From Candidatus Gottesmanbacteria bacterium RIFCSPHIGHO2_01_FULL_40_15 (GTDB lineage: Bacteria > Patescibacteriota > Microgenomatia > 2-02-FULL-39-11), in assembly GCA_001779115.1 (NCBI GenBank), contig MFJF01000001.1:1-48300 (forward strand): DNA of 48,300 nt. The letters are read 5' to 3'. Below, piece by piece: positions 13,855 through 22,415 of this stretch. Below the pieces are notes generated by a model that had not been told where the DNA came from, searched no databases, and saw only the letters and a list, made by a program, of their open reading frames with translations. Every line of letters starts with the position of its first letter. Within the stretch, counting starts at the first letter, position 1. A program made the position numbers and the translations under genes.

Positions 13855-15843
13855 ATGCTGAAACATCTTTTTTATTGCCTCTTATTGCAATTATTTCTGA
13901 TTATTCTCTTTTCAGTTTTCCCCCGTGTCAGGTCTGAAGTATCAGCTCAGTCACTTTCATTAACTGTAGAACCTCCGGTTACGGAAATTATGATCAAACC
14001 GGGACGCTTCGTCAGTCAAAAATATACTCTGAAAAACCAGGGTGAAGACACACTGATGAGTGTTGTCCTGTCGGGATTTAATGAGAATGGCCTGGCTGAT
14101 ATAAATAGCCATGATATGGTTATAGACTGGATAAACCCCGTCTCAGCTAAACTTTCCTCCGATATTACACCTGACACGCGGGATCTGAAAATAATTTCCC
14201 CGGTAGTTTCCCGGGACCTGTCAACCGTTTTGTTGATCGATCCCTTTCTTCTGCCGAAAAACGGTCGTCTGGATCTTATTCTCAATATCAGTCCAGCCAA
14301 ATCAACAAAAGAACAGGATTACTATATGGCACTGGTATTTTCTTCAAATCCGAAATTTCCGGCCCGGGAAAACCGGAGCCAGTTTAATCAATCTCTGGCC
14401 GGTCTTCTATTGGTAACAGTAACTGAATCAGGTTTGAAAAAAATTGTGGAAATTCCGGAATTTAACCTTCCCGTTATTCATGATTCCTTTTCCCCACTGG
14501 AGGTTGACATACAGGTTAAAAACTCCGGTCAGACATATTTCCGCCCCAACGGCAATTTGGTAGTTATAGGACCGGTCGGACAGGCTAAATTCCCTTTAAT
14601 CCCCCGGGTTCATTTAGTCGGCCAAAGCCGTCCGCTCCTTCTGGAAGGCATGAGTGAAAATAAAATATCCGGCTTTTTTCTGGGTAAATATCAGGTTAGG
14701 CTCGATTTCGTCCTTGACGAAGGTAAAATAAAAATAATCCGGGAAAAAACTTTATTTGCCCTGCCTTGGAAATTGGCAACTCTAATCATATCAACTGTTT
14801 TATTAATAACACTAATGAATAAATTGAAATCACGTTATAAATCTTCTGATTTGAAACATTCCAAGAAAGTTCAGACAAAAAAAACCCGCCGGAAACATAC
14901 TTTGTCATTGTTATTGCTGTTGGAGTTGCTGCCGGCGCTTTTCCTGAACTGTCAGCTTTTCTTTCCCCGATCTGTCTTTTCAGCCAATAACCCGTCCTCA
15001 AATATTCCTGTCAAAGCTAAACTGGGTTTTCGCTCCTACGTCAGAATTTACGGTTATACGTCACCATATACTATTGTAAAAGCCGAAGCTCCCAGAACTT
15101 ATGGCACCGCGGTCTCGGATAATAACGGATTTTTCTTTCTTGATAATCTGGCTGTTCCCGATAGGGTTAATGAAATTTGTCTTGAATCATTGGACGCTGA
15201 AAACAGATCCGGTTTCCCGGTTTGCCTGCCTGTACCTCAGGGAAAAATTAAAAAAAATCTCGGACCGGTTTTTCTTCCTCCGACCTTATCTCTTTCTCAT
15301 AATCTGTTTTATGTCGGCCAACAGGCCTTCGCCTCAGGACGAACATTACCGTACCAGACGGTTAAAATTGCTCTATTTGAAGCAAAATCCGATCGGTCCC
15401 GTCTTTCTAATTTTACTATAGGACAAGTCTTTGCTTATAAATTACCGGTTTTAACTACTGTCTCCGATTATGAAGGTAGATTTAACTTTACTCTTCCGAC
15501 GGGAAAAGTTTCCGCATTCCGATTGTATGCTGCGGGAGATTATAAGGATAATCCGATTCCGAAGAGTCAAACTATATACTTCTATATAAATCCACTATCA
15601 CACTTTTATTTTCAACGGCTCTTACCGCTCATTCTTTGGACAATAACATCGGGCGCTATTTGTGTTGCACTTTATTTATATGACAAAAAAACCGGAACAA
15701 TAAGTTCTTTACTCAAAGAAATAAATTATTTTCTGTCTGATTTTATTGATAGGAAATATGCACCGTTTGGGGTAAAACTGCGTTTGAAACGGAAACGTTT
15801 ATGGTATAATCTCCGGGCTTTGCTGAAGTTGCGTCAAAAATAG
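13855..15843 (+). CDS. Two-part membrane-anchored surface protein (possible gene fusion), 662 aa
   Basis: The protein looks like two exported membrane proteins joined head to tail. Part one has a signal segment (about 5-25), an extracytoplasmic beta-rich region beginning LSLTVEPPVTEIMIKPG that resembles the DUF916/cell-surface family N-terminal fold, and a membrane helix (about 302-320) with a basic cytoplasmic stretch KKVQTKKTRRKH. Part two starts with another hydrophobic segment (about 345-365), then Ig/CnaB-like or carboxypeptidase-regulatory-like beta domains (VRIYGYTSPYTIVKAEAP; TAVSDNNGFFFLDNLAVP), a final membrane helix (about 588-610) and a Lys/Arg-rich tail. It starts 3 bp after the previous stop. 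Its last 101 bp overlap the convergent gene on the other strand. Function is unknown; surface anchoring or scaffold is likely. Confidence 0.7.
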   Translation: MLKHLFYCLLLQLFLIILFSVFPRVRSEVSAQSLSLTVEPPVTEIMIKPGRFVSQKYTLKNQGEDTLMSVVLSGFNENGLADINSHDMVIDWINPVSAKLSSDITPDTRDLKIISPVVSRDLSTVLLIDPFLLPKNGRLDLILNISPAKSTKEQDYYMALVFSSNPKFPARENRSQFNQSLAGLLLVTVTESGLKKIVEIPEFNLPVIHDSFSPLEVDIQVKNSGQTYFRPNGNLVVIGPVGQAKFPLIPRVHLVGQSRPLLLEGMSENKISGFFLGKYQVRLDFVLDEGKIKIIREKTLFALPWKLATLIISTVLLITLMNKLKSRYKSSDLKHSKKVQTKKTRRKHTLSLLLLLELLPALFLNCQLFFPRSVFSANNPSSNIPVKAKLGFRSYVRIYGYTSPYTIVKAEAPRTYGTAVSDNNGFFFLDNLAVPDRVNEICLESLDAENRSGFPVCLPVPQGKIKKNLGPVFLPPTLSLSHNLFYVGQQAFASGRTLPYQTVKIALFEAKSDRSRLSNFTIGQVFAYKLPVLTTVSDYEGRFNFTLPTGKVSAFRLYAAGDYKDNPIPKSQTIYFYINPLSHFYFQRLLPLILWTITSGAICVALYLYDKKTGTISSLLKEINYFLSDFIDRKYAPFGVKLRLKRKRLWYNLRALLKLRQK

Positions 15844-16174
15844 CTTTACCGTATTGGTCGGTCATCTGTTGTACCGGGTCGATTTCAATCTCATCAGGAG
15901 CTATTATCAACGTTTTCTGCCCTGAAACGCCCAGTCCCTGACTGTCCAACAGAAATACTGTAATGCGGATGGCAGTTTCTCCGTCAGCTAATGCGGAAAT
16001 TGGCGAAGCAAAAATATAAGAATTGTCCTTTGAAAAAATACTGCTGTATCTTGTTCCTGACCCGGTTGCCCTTCCTGAAGTAGACAATCTGTCGCGGGTA
16101 ATTGAAATTGCGGTAATTATTATAATGAGCGACAAAACTATACCGGCTATAATATAAGGTTTAAGGAGTTTCAT
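15743..16174 (-). CDS. Membrane-anchored Ig-like (invasin/Big_1-type) protein, about 143 aa
   Basis: One N-terminal membrane anchor (MKLLKPYIIAGIVLSLIIII) is followed by a single Ig-like domain of the bacterial Big_1/invasin type: ISALADGETAIRITVFLLD, LGVSGQKTLIIAP, and the typical closing TDQYGKAIFDATSAKPGDYTI. It is probably displayed on the outer face of the membrane. The open frame extends to an ATG at 16240, but the ATG at 16174 starts a standard anchor and lies 6 nt after a weak -10-like box. Its C-terminal 33 codons are antisense to the end of the 13855-15843 gene, and the domain match continues through this overlap, so the overlap seems real. Confidence 0.75.
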   Translation of the reverse strand: MKLLKPYIIAGIVLSLIIIITAISITRDRLSTSGRATGSGTRYSSIFSKDNSYIFASPISALADGETAIRITVFLLDSQGLGVSGQKTLIIAPDEIEIDPVQQMTDQYGKAIFDATSAKPGDYTINVSVSNAVLPQTVHISYQ

Positions 16175-16489
16175 AATCTTATTCTGGCAGATAAGGAATA
16201 TGGTAGTCAAGTTTTGATCAGGCTGATGCTTAATATACAAAATGTCCTATAATAATAAGCCTAAAGAAGAATGATACTGTATTATATAATTTGGATCATA
16301 ATACAATGTTTTATACTTGCCCGAGCGTAAGAAGGAGAAATTATATTCTTTTGTAATAAAGAAAGTCTTCAAAGAACAAAAAAGATTGTCCTAATAACCC
16401 AAAATCAGTGTACCCTTTTTTTAGCAGTTATGATCGTCTATTTGCTAATATAAATATTAATCTATCTTCAAAAATTATTTTAAATATTA

Positions 16490-16561
16490 CCGAAAAATCA
16501 CCAAAAATAACTATTAGCTGCTGTTAGACCTATAGTACATGGATTTTTGGCGATATTTCTT
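16490..16561. repeat. Imperfect 19-bp inverted repeat
   Basis: CCGAAAAATCACCAAAAAT (16490-16508) is nearly the reverse complement of ATTTTTGGCGATATTTCTT (16543-16561); 15 of 19 positions match. The 34-bp spacer is itself rich in short repeats (CTATTAG, GTTAGACCTATAG). It could form a cruciform or an RNA hairpin. There is no T-tract on the plus strand directly after it. Confidence 0.55.
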
Positions 16562-16816
16562 TTGGTTTTTAATTATTAATTATTACTGTCCCATAATACT
16601 ATATTATATATATAGATATATTTAAGATTATTTAATCTATGGGGTATCCTCGATTTTTTCCGCAAAAATTAAAAATTTCTGTTTTGCTTGAAAAAAATAA
16701 CAGATCATACTATATCATTAATCGGAAAATCAAACAATGGAATATCTGATATCAAAAGATATATTAAGCATGCGTATAAATAAATGCGGGAATTCGTGAA
16801 ATGTGTCAGTCCCCCA

Positions 16817-16846
16817 CATATCTTCCTCATTCTCCCATATCTTCCT
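16817..16846. repeat. Two direct repeats of CATATCTTCCT with 19-bp period
   Basis: CATATCTTCCT occurs at 16817-16827 and again at 16836-16846, each preceded by a CCC-rich stretch. The 19-bp period is close to two helical turns, and the second copy ends 27 bp before the -35 hexamer at 16874. This is the position expected for an activator site. Confidence 0.55.
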
Positions 16847-16873
16847 ACTATACATTAAATAGGTCAATTCCTA

Positions 16874-16902
16874 TTGACAAACTTATTACTATTGTGTTTA
16901 CT
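16874..16902 (+). promoter_or_regulatory. Promoter TTGACA-17-TTTACT, leaderless start of the giant gene
   Basis: TTGACA (16874-16879) and TTTACT (16897-16902) are spaced by 17 nt. The ATG at 16910 is 7 nt after the -10 box, so transcription would begin at or next to the A of the start codon. Confidence 0.6.
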
Positions 16903-16909
16903 TTAATTA

Positions 16910-19900
16910 ATGAGTATATCACAATATAATTTATCTAATTTTGAGGCTAATTTTTATATCTATCTTAAAAATCTGAGTATTTCCCGCATAGTAAAAAAAA
17001 GGCTTAAAAATGACTTTAAAGACTATCTTACTGTACTGCGGTTATCTTTTCCCGCATATAATCTCGGGAATTTCAACAGGCTGTTTACCGCAAATATATT
17101 GCAAACTGTTTTGAAGCTGAATCGGAGAAAAAATAAAAATATCAAGAGGTGGTCTCATTTTAAGGAAATTCTGCTCTCCTACAAAGATCATCTTAATCGT
17201 CAAGAAAATATATATCAATCTACAGCAAATAACAGCCTAAGTGACTCAGAAATCTTTTCAGAATATCTTAAATCTCTTACTAAGAAAAAATTATCCTCAT
17301 CTACGTATCACAATTACAAAGCTGATATTAAACAATTTATTGCCTATATTTACTCACGTCAATTAACCCTGGACTTTATCAATTCTTCCTCTACCCTGGC
17401 TGATTTTTTAGTTTATTTAAAAAATAATCTTAAATTATCTGATCAATCAGTTTCCAGAAAATTATCAGCTTTAAATTCATTTAAATTATGGATAAAAGAA
17501 GCTGGAAAAGAATTTAATTACCTTCAAATATTATCCGAAGAAATCCCGAAAATAAATGAATCCGGCCTTAAAATTCCGATCGGGAAAACAACTCCTGAAA
17601 GTTTATACTCCGACCCCCAATCGAATCCGGCTGTTTCTTCAGTATCTCCTCCTTCTGCTTCCCCGTTAACTTCATTTTTCTATTCTTTTATTTTGCTCAT
17701 CCTTTCAGTATCATTAAGTATCGGAATATATCAACAGTTCTTCAAGGATACTCCGTCACCTCAAGCCTTTCCGGCTCAACCGGTCAGACCGGGTCGGGTA
17801 CTAAATTTTCAAGGAAGACTGACTGATCAGACAGGAAATCCGGTTTTCGATAAAACCTCTATAAAATTCCGTATTTGGGATAAAGATTCAGGAGGATTGG
17901 AACTTTATGATTCTGATTTCTGTTCCATAACTCCCGACCAAAATGGTATTTTCTATATCTTATTAGGATCAACGTGCGGCAAAGAAATTGACAGTAGTGT
18001 TTTCTCAGAAAACCTTTACACTTATCTCGGAATTACTGTCGGAAATGATGAAGAAATGCGTCCCAGACAACAAATCGCCTCAGTAGGCTATGCACTAAAC
18101 AGTGAAACTTTACAGGGCTTGCCTCCGCAATCACCGGCCGGTATATCAACAATACCGTTTATTGATAAAGAGGGCCAGATGTTAATCAGTGCTCCCGGTC
18201 CGATGATCAGATCAACATCGGGCACTTTCACTTTGGAAGGAAGAAGTATTAATTTTCAAACAGGTTCGGGTTCGGGAGGTTCCATCAGTTTTTCTCCTGA
18301 CGGCAATGGGACCGTTAATCTGAATTTGGGAGGATTCTCACCTGCCTCCGGATCCGGATTCCTCAATGTCCTGGGGCCTAATATTATTTCAGGCAGTTTA
18401 ATTTCTGCTATAGGATCAACTCTGACTGCCGGATATAAACTTATAGAACTTTCTTCAGGTAATCCCTCGACCGGTAAATTTTCCGTAGATGCCGGCGGAA
18501 ATACTATCATTTCCGGAGATTTAAGTATCGGCAACCACCTCCATTCAACACCTTCCGGTACTCTTGTAAATTCACCTCTTAGTGTAAACGGCCAGATTTA
18601 TGACGGTGGTCTGGGAATTTACGCAACAAGCGGCCGCAGAATCCCTGTTGCTTTTGACTTTACTAAAGATACCGTTATTGAATTTGATTTCAAATCAGCA
18701 TCAAACAAGATCGAAATACAAACAAATATAAATGAAGAAGGTTTAAAATACTACCTTTTTACCTGGGCTGCGACAGGTGCTATGACGATCGAGAAATGTA
18801 ATCCGGCTTGCACTCAACTAACCTCCTCTACTCTTTCTTTTACCAATGACACCTGGCACCACGGTTTTATCAGCTTTTCAGGCAGTAATATAAAATGGGA
18901 TCTCGATAAAGGCGGAAAAACAATAACCGCATCAGTAAATTCAGATGTGCCTAAAATTTCAGGAGGTTACACCGCCTTTACTTCCGGATTTCGGGCCATA
19001 TCAAATCTTCGGTTTTCCCCGACATCTGATCTCATCTTATCTTCCGGAAATGCCGCTTTGGGAGGCCGGTTAACGGTCGCAGACCATATTGTCACTTCTG
19101 GTCAGATTCAAACAGGCAGCTTTTCTTCGGAGCCGCAGGCATCAGGCAACGGAGCTTTGTATTTTAACTCCACAGACGATAAGCTTTATTATTACAACGG
19201 CACAGATTGGACTTCAACCAACTTGGGTGACACCGGTCCGACCGGAAGCGTCGGTGCCACAGGTCAAACCGGCCCTACGGGAAGCGCCGGTTCAACAGGC
19301 GCGGTCGGCCAAACCGGCCCCACGGGACCGGAAGGAGAATCAGGTCCGACAGGTTCAACTGGTCCCTCAGGCGGAACAGGCACAACAGGGCAAAGTGGTC
19401 CGACAGGCTCAACCGGAGCTACCGGTCCGGCCGGACCGGGAGGTGAAACTCTGCTCTACTATTCAGGTTCGGGAGAATCCGCGTTTCTTTATCCGAATAC
19501 CGACTACTCATATGATCTGGCCATGAAAGGCCTTATCCTGGGCTACAGCGGTGCTGCCGGAGCCACCATCACAACCGGGGATACCAATGAAGGCCTGGTC
19601 ATCGACCCTGACGGAACAGGCTCTGTCAGTATAGTTGGGAATACGGATATTGAAGGGTATCTGACAATTGACACTGATCCTTCCGGAGCATTTAACGAAA
19701 GTCTTTGTCATAGCGGTGGTGACGGAGATACAAATGATCTGAAATTAGGAGACTGTATAGCCGGAGGAGCTGATCTGGCCGAATATTACGGTGCCTCACC
19801 GGATGTTGCTGCCGGTGACATTGTCGTAATTTCAGCTGAAGGCTACCAGATTGATAATAAAAAGTTAGGCCGATCTTCAAAAGCATTTGTTGCCAAATCA

Positions 19901-22039
19901 TCAGTACCATATCAAAAAGATATAATTGGCATCGTTTCTGCAAATCCTTATTCTGAAATACTCTCCGAAGGCGTCTTTGAAAATGATGAAAACCCTGTTC
20001 CCGTCGCCCTGGCCGGACGTGTTCCTGTCAAATTCTCTTCGGAAAATGGTCAGGTAGAAAAAGGTGATCCGGTAACTTCGGGAAGCATTCCCGGATTCGC
20101 CATGAAAGCAAATGAAACCGGGCCGGTTGTCGGTAAAGCATTGGAAAGTTTTAATTCTGACTATTCCCAACTATCCTGTCCTGATGGCACTCCCTCCCGT
20201 ATAAAATGCGGTGAAATTTTGGTTTTGCTCAATTTGAGCTTCTATATTAAAACCCTTTCCCAGGATGAACTCAGCCGGTATACCCTGATAGCTGGTGGGT
20301 ACTCTGGCCAAAGCACTCTCAATTCCTTGAAGGAAGTTGCTGCCGGTGTTATGGACTCTGCCGCCGGTGTACTCTTTTCCCTCAAAGCTTCTTTTGAATC
20401 ACTTACTGCCGGGGATATTGAAGCGGAAAAACTTACTTCGGCCATTATTGAGTCGGATGAAATTTTAACGCGAAACTTAAAAACTGATGTTATTTCACCA
20501 CTTTCTGATAATGGGGAAGTAATAATTGAAGGCAATTTGGCAGTTTATAACGAAAATGGCACCATTTCAGCAATACTTGACCGTCAGGGTAATCTTAACA
20601 CTCAAGGTAATATCACCGCCGGTTATGCTACTTTTAGATCACTCCTTGAGGCTGAAAATGCTTCCGTTGCCGGATTATTAAACACAGCCTCACTGAGAGT
20701 GGAAAATGCTACTGTTACCGGAACTCTCCACGCTGACGATATCCGTTCAACCCGTCTTGATAATCTGCAAAACTCATTCGGCAGTCTTTTGGAAAAATTA
20801 AATGAAATTGCCACAGCATCCGCCGCTCTGCCTGCCCCTTCTCCAAAAACGGGCGTACCGGCACCGACCGTGTATCTTTCTCCGACTATAAGTCCGCCAT
20901 CCGATACGGCATTTCCCAAAGAGACGGGATTTTCAACGCTCTCCGCCTCATTGCTTGTTCAATCTGATAAGTCCGGTTCGGACCGGTATATTTCCGACCT
21001 TGTCACAGCTTCTCTGCAAAATACGGATAATCTGCTTACGTTAAACCAAAGAATTGAGGATTTCCTGAAAAATTCTTCCTCAGTGCTTGACGATACTTAT
21101 AAGAAGTTTCCCTTATCGGATTCACATTCTTCCATAAATGTGGATTCACCGGTTGAAATTGACCCCGCTATGCTGAAAAACCTCACCGTTACCGGAGAAT
21201 CTTCTCTTGCCGATACATCAATAGCCGGCCAGCTTCTGATTGACGGATCCTTAATATTGGAAAATAGCAGTATAAAAGCTTTAGAAACTTTATATCTTTC
21301 TTCCGAAAAAACAATTGATCTTATGGGAGGAAAAGTTTTAGTTGACGAAAACGGCAATCTAACCGTTAAAGGTGAAATACTGGCTGAAAAAGGAATAAAA
21401 ACCAATACCGTTAGCGCCTCCGGCAACCTTAATATTAATTTGGCCCCGTTGCCTTCTGAAACGCCTGCAGATTCTTCTTCCGGGCAATTTGATTCATCAC
21501 CCATAAAGGATCAATCTGGTCAGGCTGCTTCGGAAAGAATAGGAGGCTTTGGAAAGCTTCTTATTAATAATTCTTCAATTACGGTGGCAGCCATTGACGG
21601 ACAGGGAAATGCCAAGTTCTCGGGTGATCTTCAAATTGATAAAAATGCCAGTGTTAAAGGCGCCTTAAGCACCTCGAAATTATATCTGCAAAATTCGCAG
21701 GATAGTTCCGGTAATCCTGAAACTATATCCGCGGCCGAAAATTTTCTGCAAAATAATATTAATGCTCCCGGCCTTAATGCGTCGGGTTCGATAGGTTCGG
21801 CAGTCATTCCCGCTTCCAACCGGGAATTCGTCATCTTCACCGACAGTCTTTCCCAAAACTCGCTTATCTACCTGACTATTACTTCAAAGGTACAAAATAG
21901 AACATTATATCTGGCAAAACAAAAGTCCTGTCAGGAGGATACCGCTGCCGATTCTGTTTCCTGCCGGCCTTACTTTACTGTTGCGCTCGATATTCCTTAT
22001 GAGAAAGATATTTCATTCAATTGGTGGCTGGTCAATTAA
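16910..22039 (+). CDS. Giant surface protein: recombinase-type SAM-like domain, TM anchor, collagen-like and phage-appendage-like exterior (1709 aa)
   Basis: Residues 1-100 are Lys-rich and helical. About 115-205 matches the N-terminal SAM-like core-binding domain of tyrosine recombinases ([40 protein letters not shown]). No catalytic recombinase domain follows. A membrane helix lies at about 254-274, after which the protein should be outside. About 290-400 has [16 protein letters not shown]...[19 protein letters not shown], a module common in large surface proteins. About 585-700 looks LamG-like. Residues 773-844 are 24 Gly-X-Y triplets. About 950-1085 ([52 protein letters not shown]) resembles phage neck/tail appendage or Peptidase_G2-like domains. 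The rest is beta-repeat rich, ending in a domain with [15 protein letters not shown] and FNWWLVN. It is likely a fibrous adhesin or surface stalk with a cytoplasmic, possibly DNA-binding, foot. Confidence 0.8.
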   Translation: MSISQYNLSNFEANFYIYLKNLSISRIVKKRLKNDFKDYLTVLRLSFPAYNLGNFNRLFTANILQTVLKLNRRKNKNIKRWSHFKEILLSYKDHLNRQENIYQSTANNSLSDSEIFSEYLKSLTKKKLSSSTYHNYKADIKQFIAYIYSRQLTLDFINSSSTLADFLVYLKNNLKLSDQSVSRKLSALNSFKLWIKEAGKEFNYLQILSEEIPKINESGLKIPIGKTTPESLYSDPQSNPAVSSVSPPSASPLTSFFYSFILLILSVSLSIGIYQQFFKDTPSPQAFPAQPVRPGRVLNFQGRLTDQTGNPVFDKTSIKFRIWDKDSGGLELYDSDFCSITPDQNGIFYILLGSTCGKEIDSSVFSENLYTYLGITVGNDEEMRPRQQIASVGYALNSETLQGLPPQSPAGISTIPFIDKEGQMLISAPGPMIRSTSGTFTLEGRSINFQTGSGSGGSISFSPDGNGTVNLNLGGFSPASGSGFLNVLGPNIISGSLISAIGSTLTAGYKLIELSSGNPSTGKFSVDAGGNTIISGDLSIGNHLHSTPSGTLVNSPLSVNGQIYDGGLGIYATSGRRIPVAFDFTKDTVIEFDFKSASNKIEIQTNINEEGLKYYLFTWAATGAMTIEKCNPACTQLTSSTLSFTNDTWHHGFISFSGSNIKWDLDKGGKTITASVNSDVPKISGGYTAFTSGFRAISNLRFSPTSDLILSSGNAALGGRLTVADHIVTSGQIQTGSFSSEPQASGNGALYFNSTDDKLYYYNGTDWTSTNLGDTGPTGSVGATGQTGPTGSAGSTGAVGQTGPTGPEGESGPTGSTGPSGGTGTTGQSGPTGSTGATGPAGPGGETLLYYSGSGESAFLYPNTDYSYDLAMKGLILGYSGAAGATITTGDTNEGLVIDPDGTGSVSIVGNTDIEGYLTIDTDPSGAFNESLCHSGGDGDTNDLKLGDCIAGGADLAEYYGASPDVAAGDIVVISAEGYQIDNKKLGRSSKAFVAKSSVPYQKDIIGIVSANPYSEILSEGVFENDENPVPVALAGRVPVKFSSENGQVEKGDPVTSGSIPGFAMKANETGPVVGKALESFNSDYSQLSCPDGTPSRIKCGEILVLLNLSFYIKTLSQDELSRYTLIAGGYSGQSTLNSLKEVAAGVMDSAAGVLFSLKASFESLTAGDIEAEKLTSAIIESDEILTRNLKTDVISPLSDNGEVIIEGNLAVYNENGTISAILDRQGNLNTQGNITAGYATFRSLLEAENASVAGLLNTASLRVENATVTGTLHADDIRSTRLDNLQNSFGSLLEKLNEIATASAALPAPSPKTGVPAPTVYLSPTISPPSDTAFPKETGFSTLSASLLVQSDKSGSDRYISDLVTASLQNTDNLLTLNQRIEDFLKNSSSVLDDTYKKFPLSDSHSSINVDSPVEIDPAMLKNLTVTGESSLADTSIAGQLLIDGSLILENSSIKALETLYLSSEKTIDLMGGKVLVDENGNLTVKGEILAEKGIKTNTVSASGNLNINLAPLPSETPADSSSGQFDSSPIKDQSGQAASERIGGFGKLLINNSSITVAAIDGQGNAKFSGDLQIDKNASVKGALSTSKLYLQNSQDSSGNPETISAAENFLQNNINAPGLNASGSIGSAVIPASNREFVIFTDSLSQNSLIYLTITSKVQNRTLYLAKQKSCQEDTAADSVSCRPYFTVALDIPYEKDISFNWWLVN
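19226..19441 (+). repeat. Collagen-like Gly-X-Y repeat tract (24 triplets)
   Basis: The tract encodes [12 protein letters not shown] and so on, dominated by GPTG, GSTG and GATG triplets without interruption. Thr in the Y position is typical of bacterial collagen-like proteins, which form triple helices without hydroxyproline. The tract is GC-richer than its surroundings and opens a long spurious frame (19089-19526). Confidence 0.9.
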
Positions 22040-22069
22040 GTCTTTCCGCTGCTCATATATTAAATAAGG

Positions 22070-22075
22070 TATAAT
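22070..22075 (+). promoter_or_regulatory. -10 box TATAAT 6 nt before the 22082 start
   Basis: A perfect TATAAT lies at 22070-22075, with ATG at 22082 and no Shine-Dalgarno sequence. No convincing -35 is seen. A leaderless transcript separate from the giant gene is likely. Confidence 0.5.
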
Positions 22076-22081
22076 GAAAAA

Positions 22082-22381
22082 ATGCTAAATCAGATAAAAA
22101 AAGACCCTTTTATTCCGGTAATTCTTGTTCTCACTTTTATGCTGTCTATTATGATCACTTCGTTTGTTAGGGGAAAAATCTATAAACCGCTTCAATATAA
22201 AAATTCTTCCAATGTCCTGGGTCTTTCCACATTTCATCCGCTCCCTCCTGACTGCCGGCCAGGCAGTTGCGGCTTCTGCGCAAATTGCGGTTCAAATCCG
22301 GGAATAAGTTGCGGACCTTTATCCCGGTGTTCCCAAAAAGACGAAAATTACTACTGCCGGTTTGACTTCAATTGTCAATAA
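22082..22381 (+). CDS. Small membrane-anchored cysteine-rich exported protein, 99 aa
   Basis: An N-terminal membrane segment (about residues 11-30) is followed by a short linker that contains NVLGLS and then a 40-residue tail with eight cysteines (DCRPGSCGFCANCG...SCGPLSRC...YYC...NC). An even number of cysteines outside the membrane suggests a disulfide knot. No known toxin or metallothionein signature is clear. It sits directly after the giant surface gene, 42 bp away, with its own -10 box. Function is unknown; a cell-surface partner of the neighbour is possible. Confidence 0.6.
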   Translation: MLNQIKKDPFIPVILVLTFMLSIMITSFVRGKIYKPLQYKNSSNVLGLSTFHPLPPDCRPGSCGFCANCGSNPGISCGPLSRCSQKDENYYCRFDFNCQ

Positions 22382-22415
22382 AATAGGGCAATAATAGACC
22401 TGTTGAGCCAATAAC

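Larger units (their letters stand above)
16241..16873. other. Gene-free AT-rich region upstream of the giant surface protein gene
   Basis: No ORF with coding character was found in about 630 bp. The region contains a TTGGAT...TATACT promoter-like pair near 16291-16318, an isolated AAGGAG near 16333 without a following ORF, an imperfect long inverted repeat (16490-16561), runs of TA, and two direct repeats just before the promoter at 16874. It is the longest non-coding stretch in the window. It could hold a regulatory RNA or binding sites for expression of the surface protein. Confidence 0.5.

Noticed and set aside
16910-17560. Integrase gene or mobile element
   Set aside because: Only the SAM-like core-binding domain is present. 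The R-H-R-Y catalytic domain is missing, no att repeats were noticed, and the frame continues into a membrane anchor and surface domains.
19226-19441. CRISPR or minisatellite array
   Set aside because: The repeats are in-frame 3-codon Gly-X-Y units without uniform spacers; they encode a collagen-like tract.
19089-19526. 145-aa open frame inside the giant gene
   Set aside because: It is a +2-frame shadow kept open by the Gly-X-Y repeat; its Gln/Ala/Pro/Arg-rich product has no independent support.
18256-21840. Several antisense frames of 67-135 aa within the giant gene
   Set aside because: They follow the codon pattern of the sense gene, have no promoters or domain features, and overlap well-supported protein domains.
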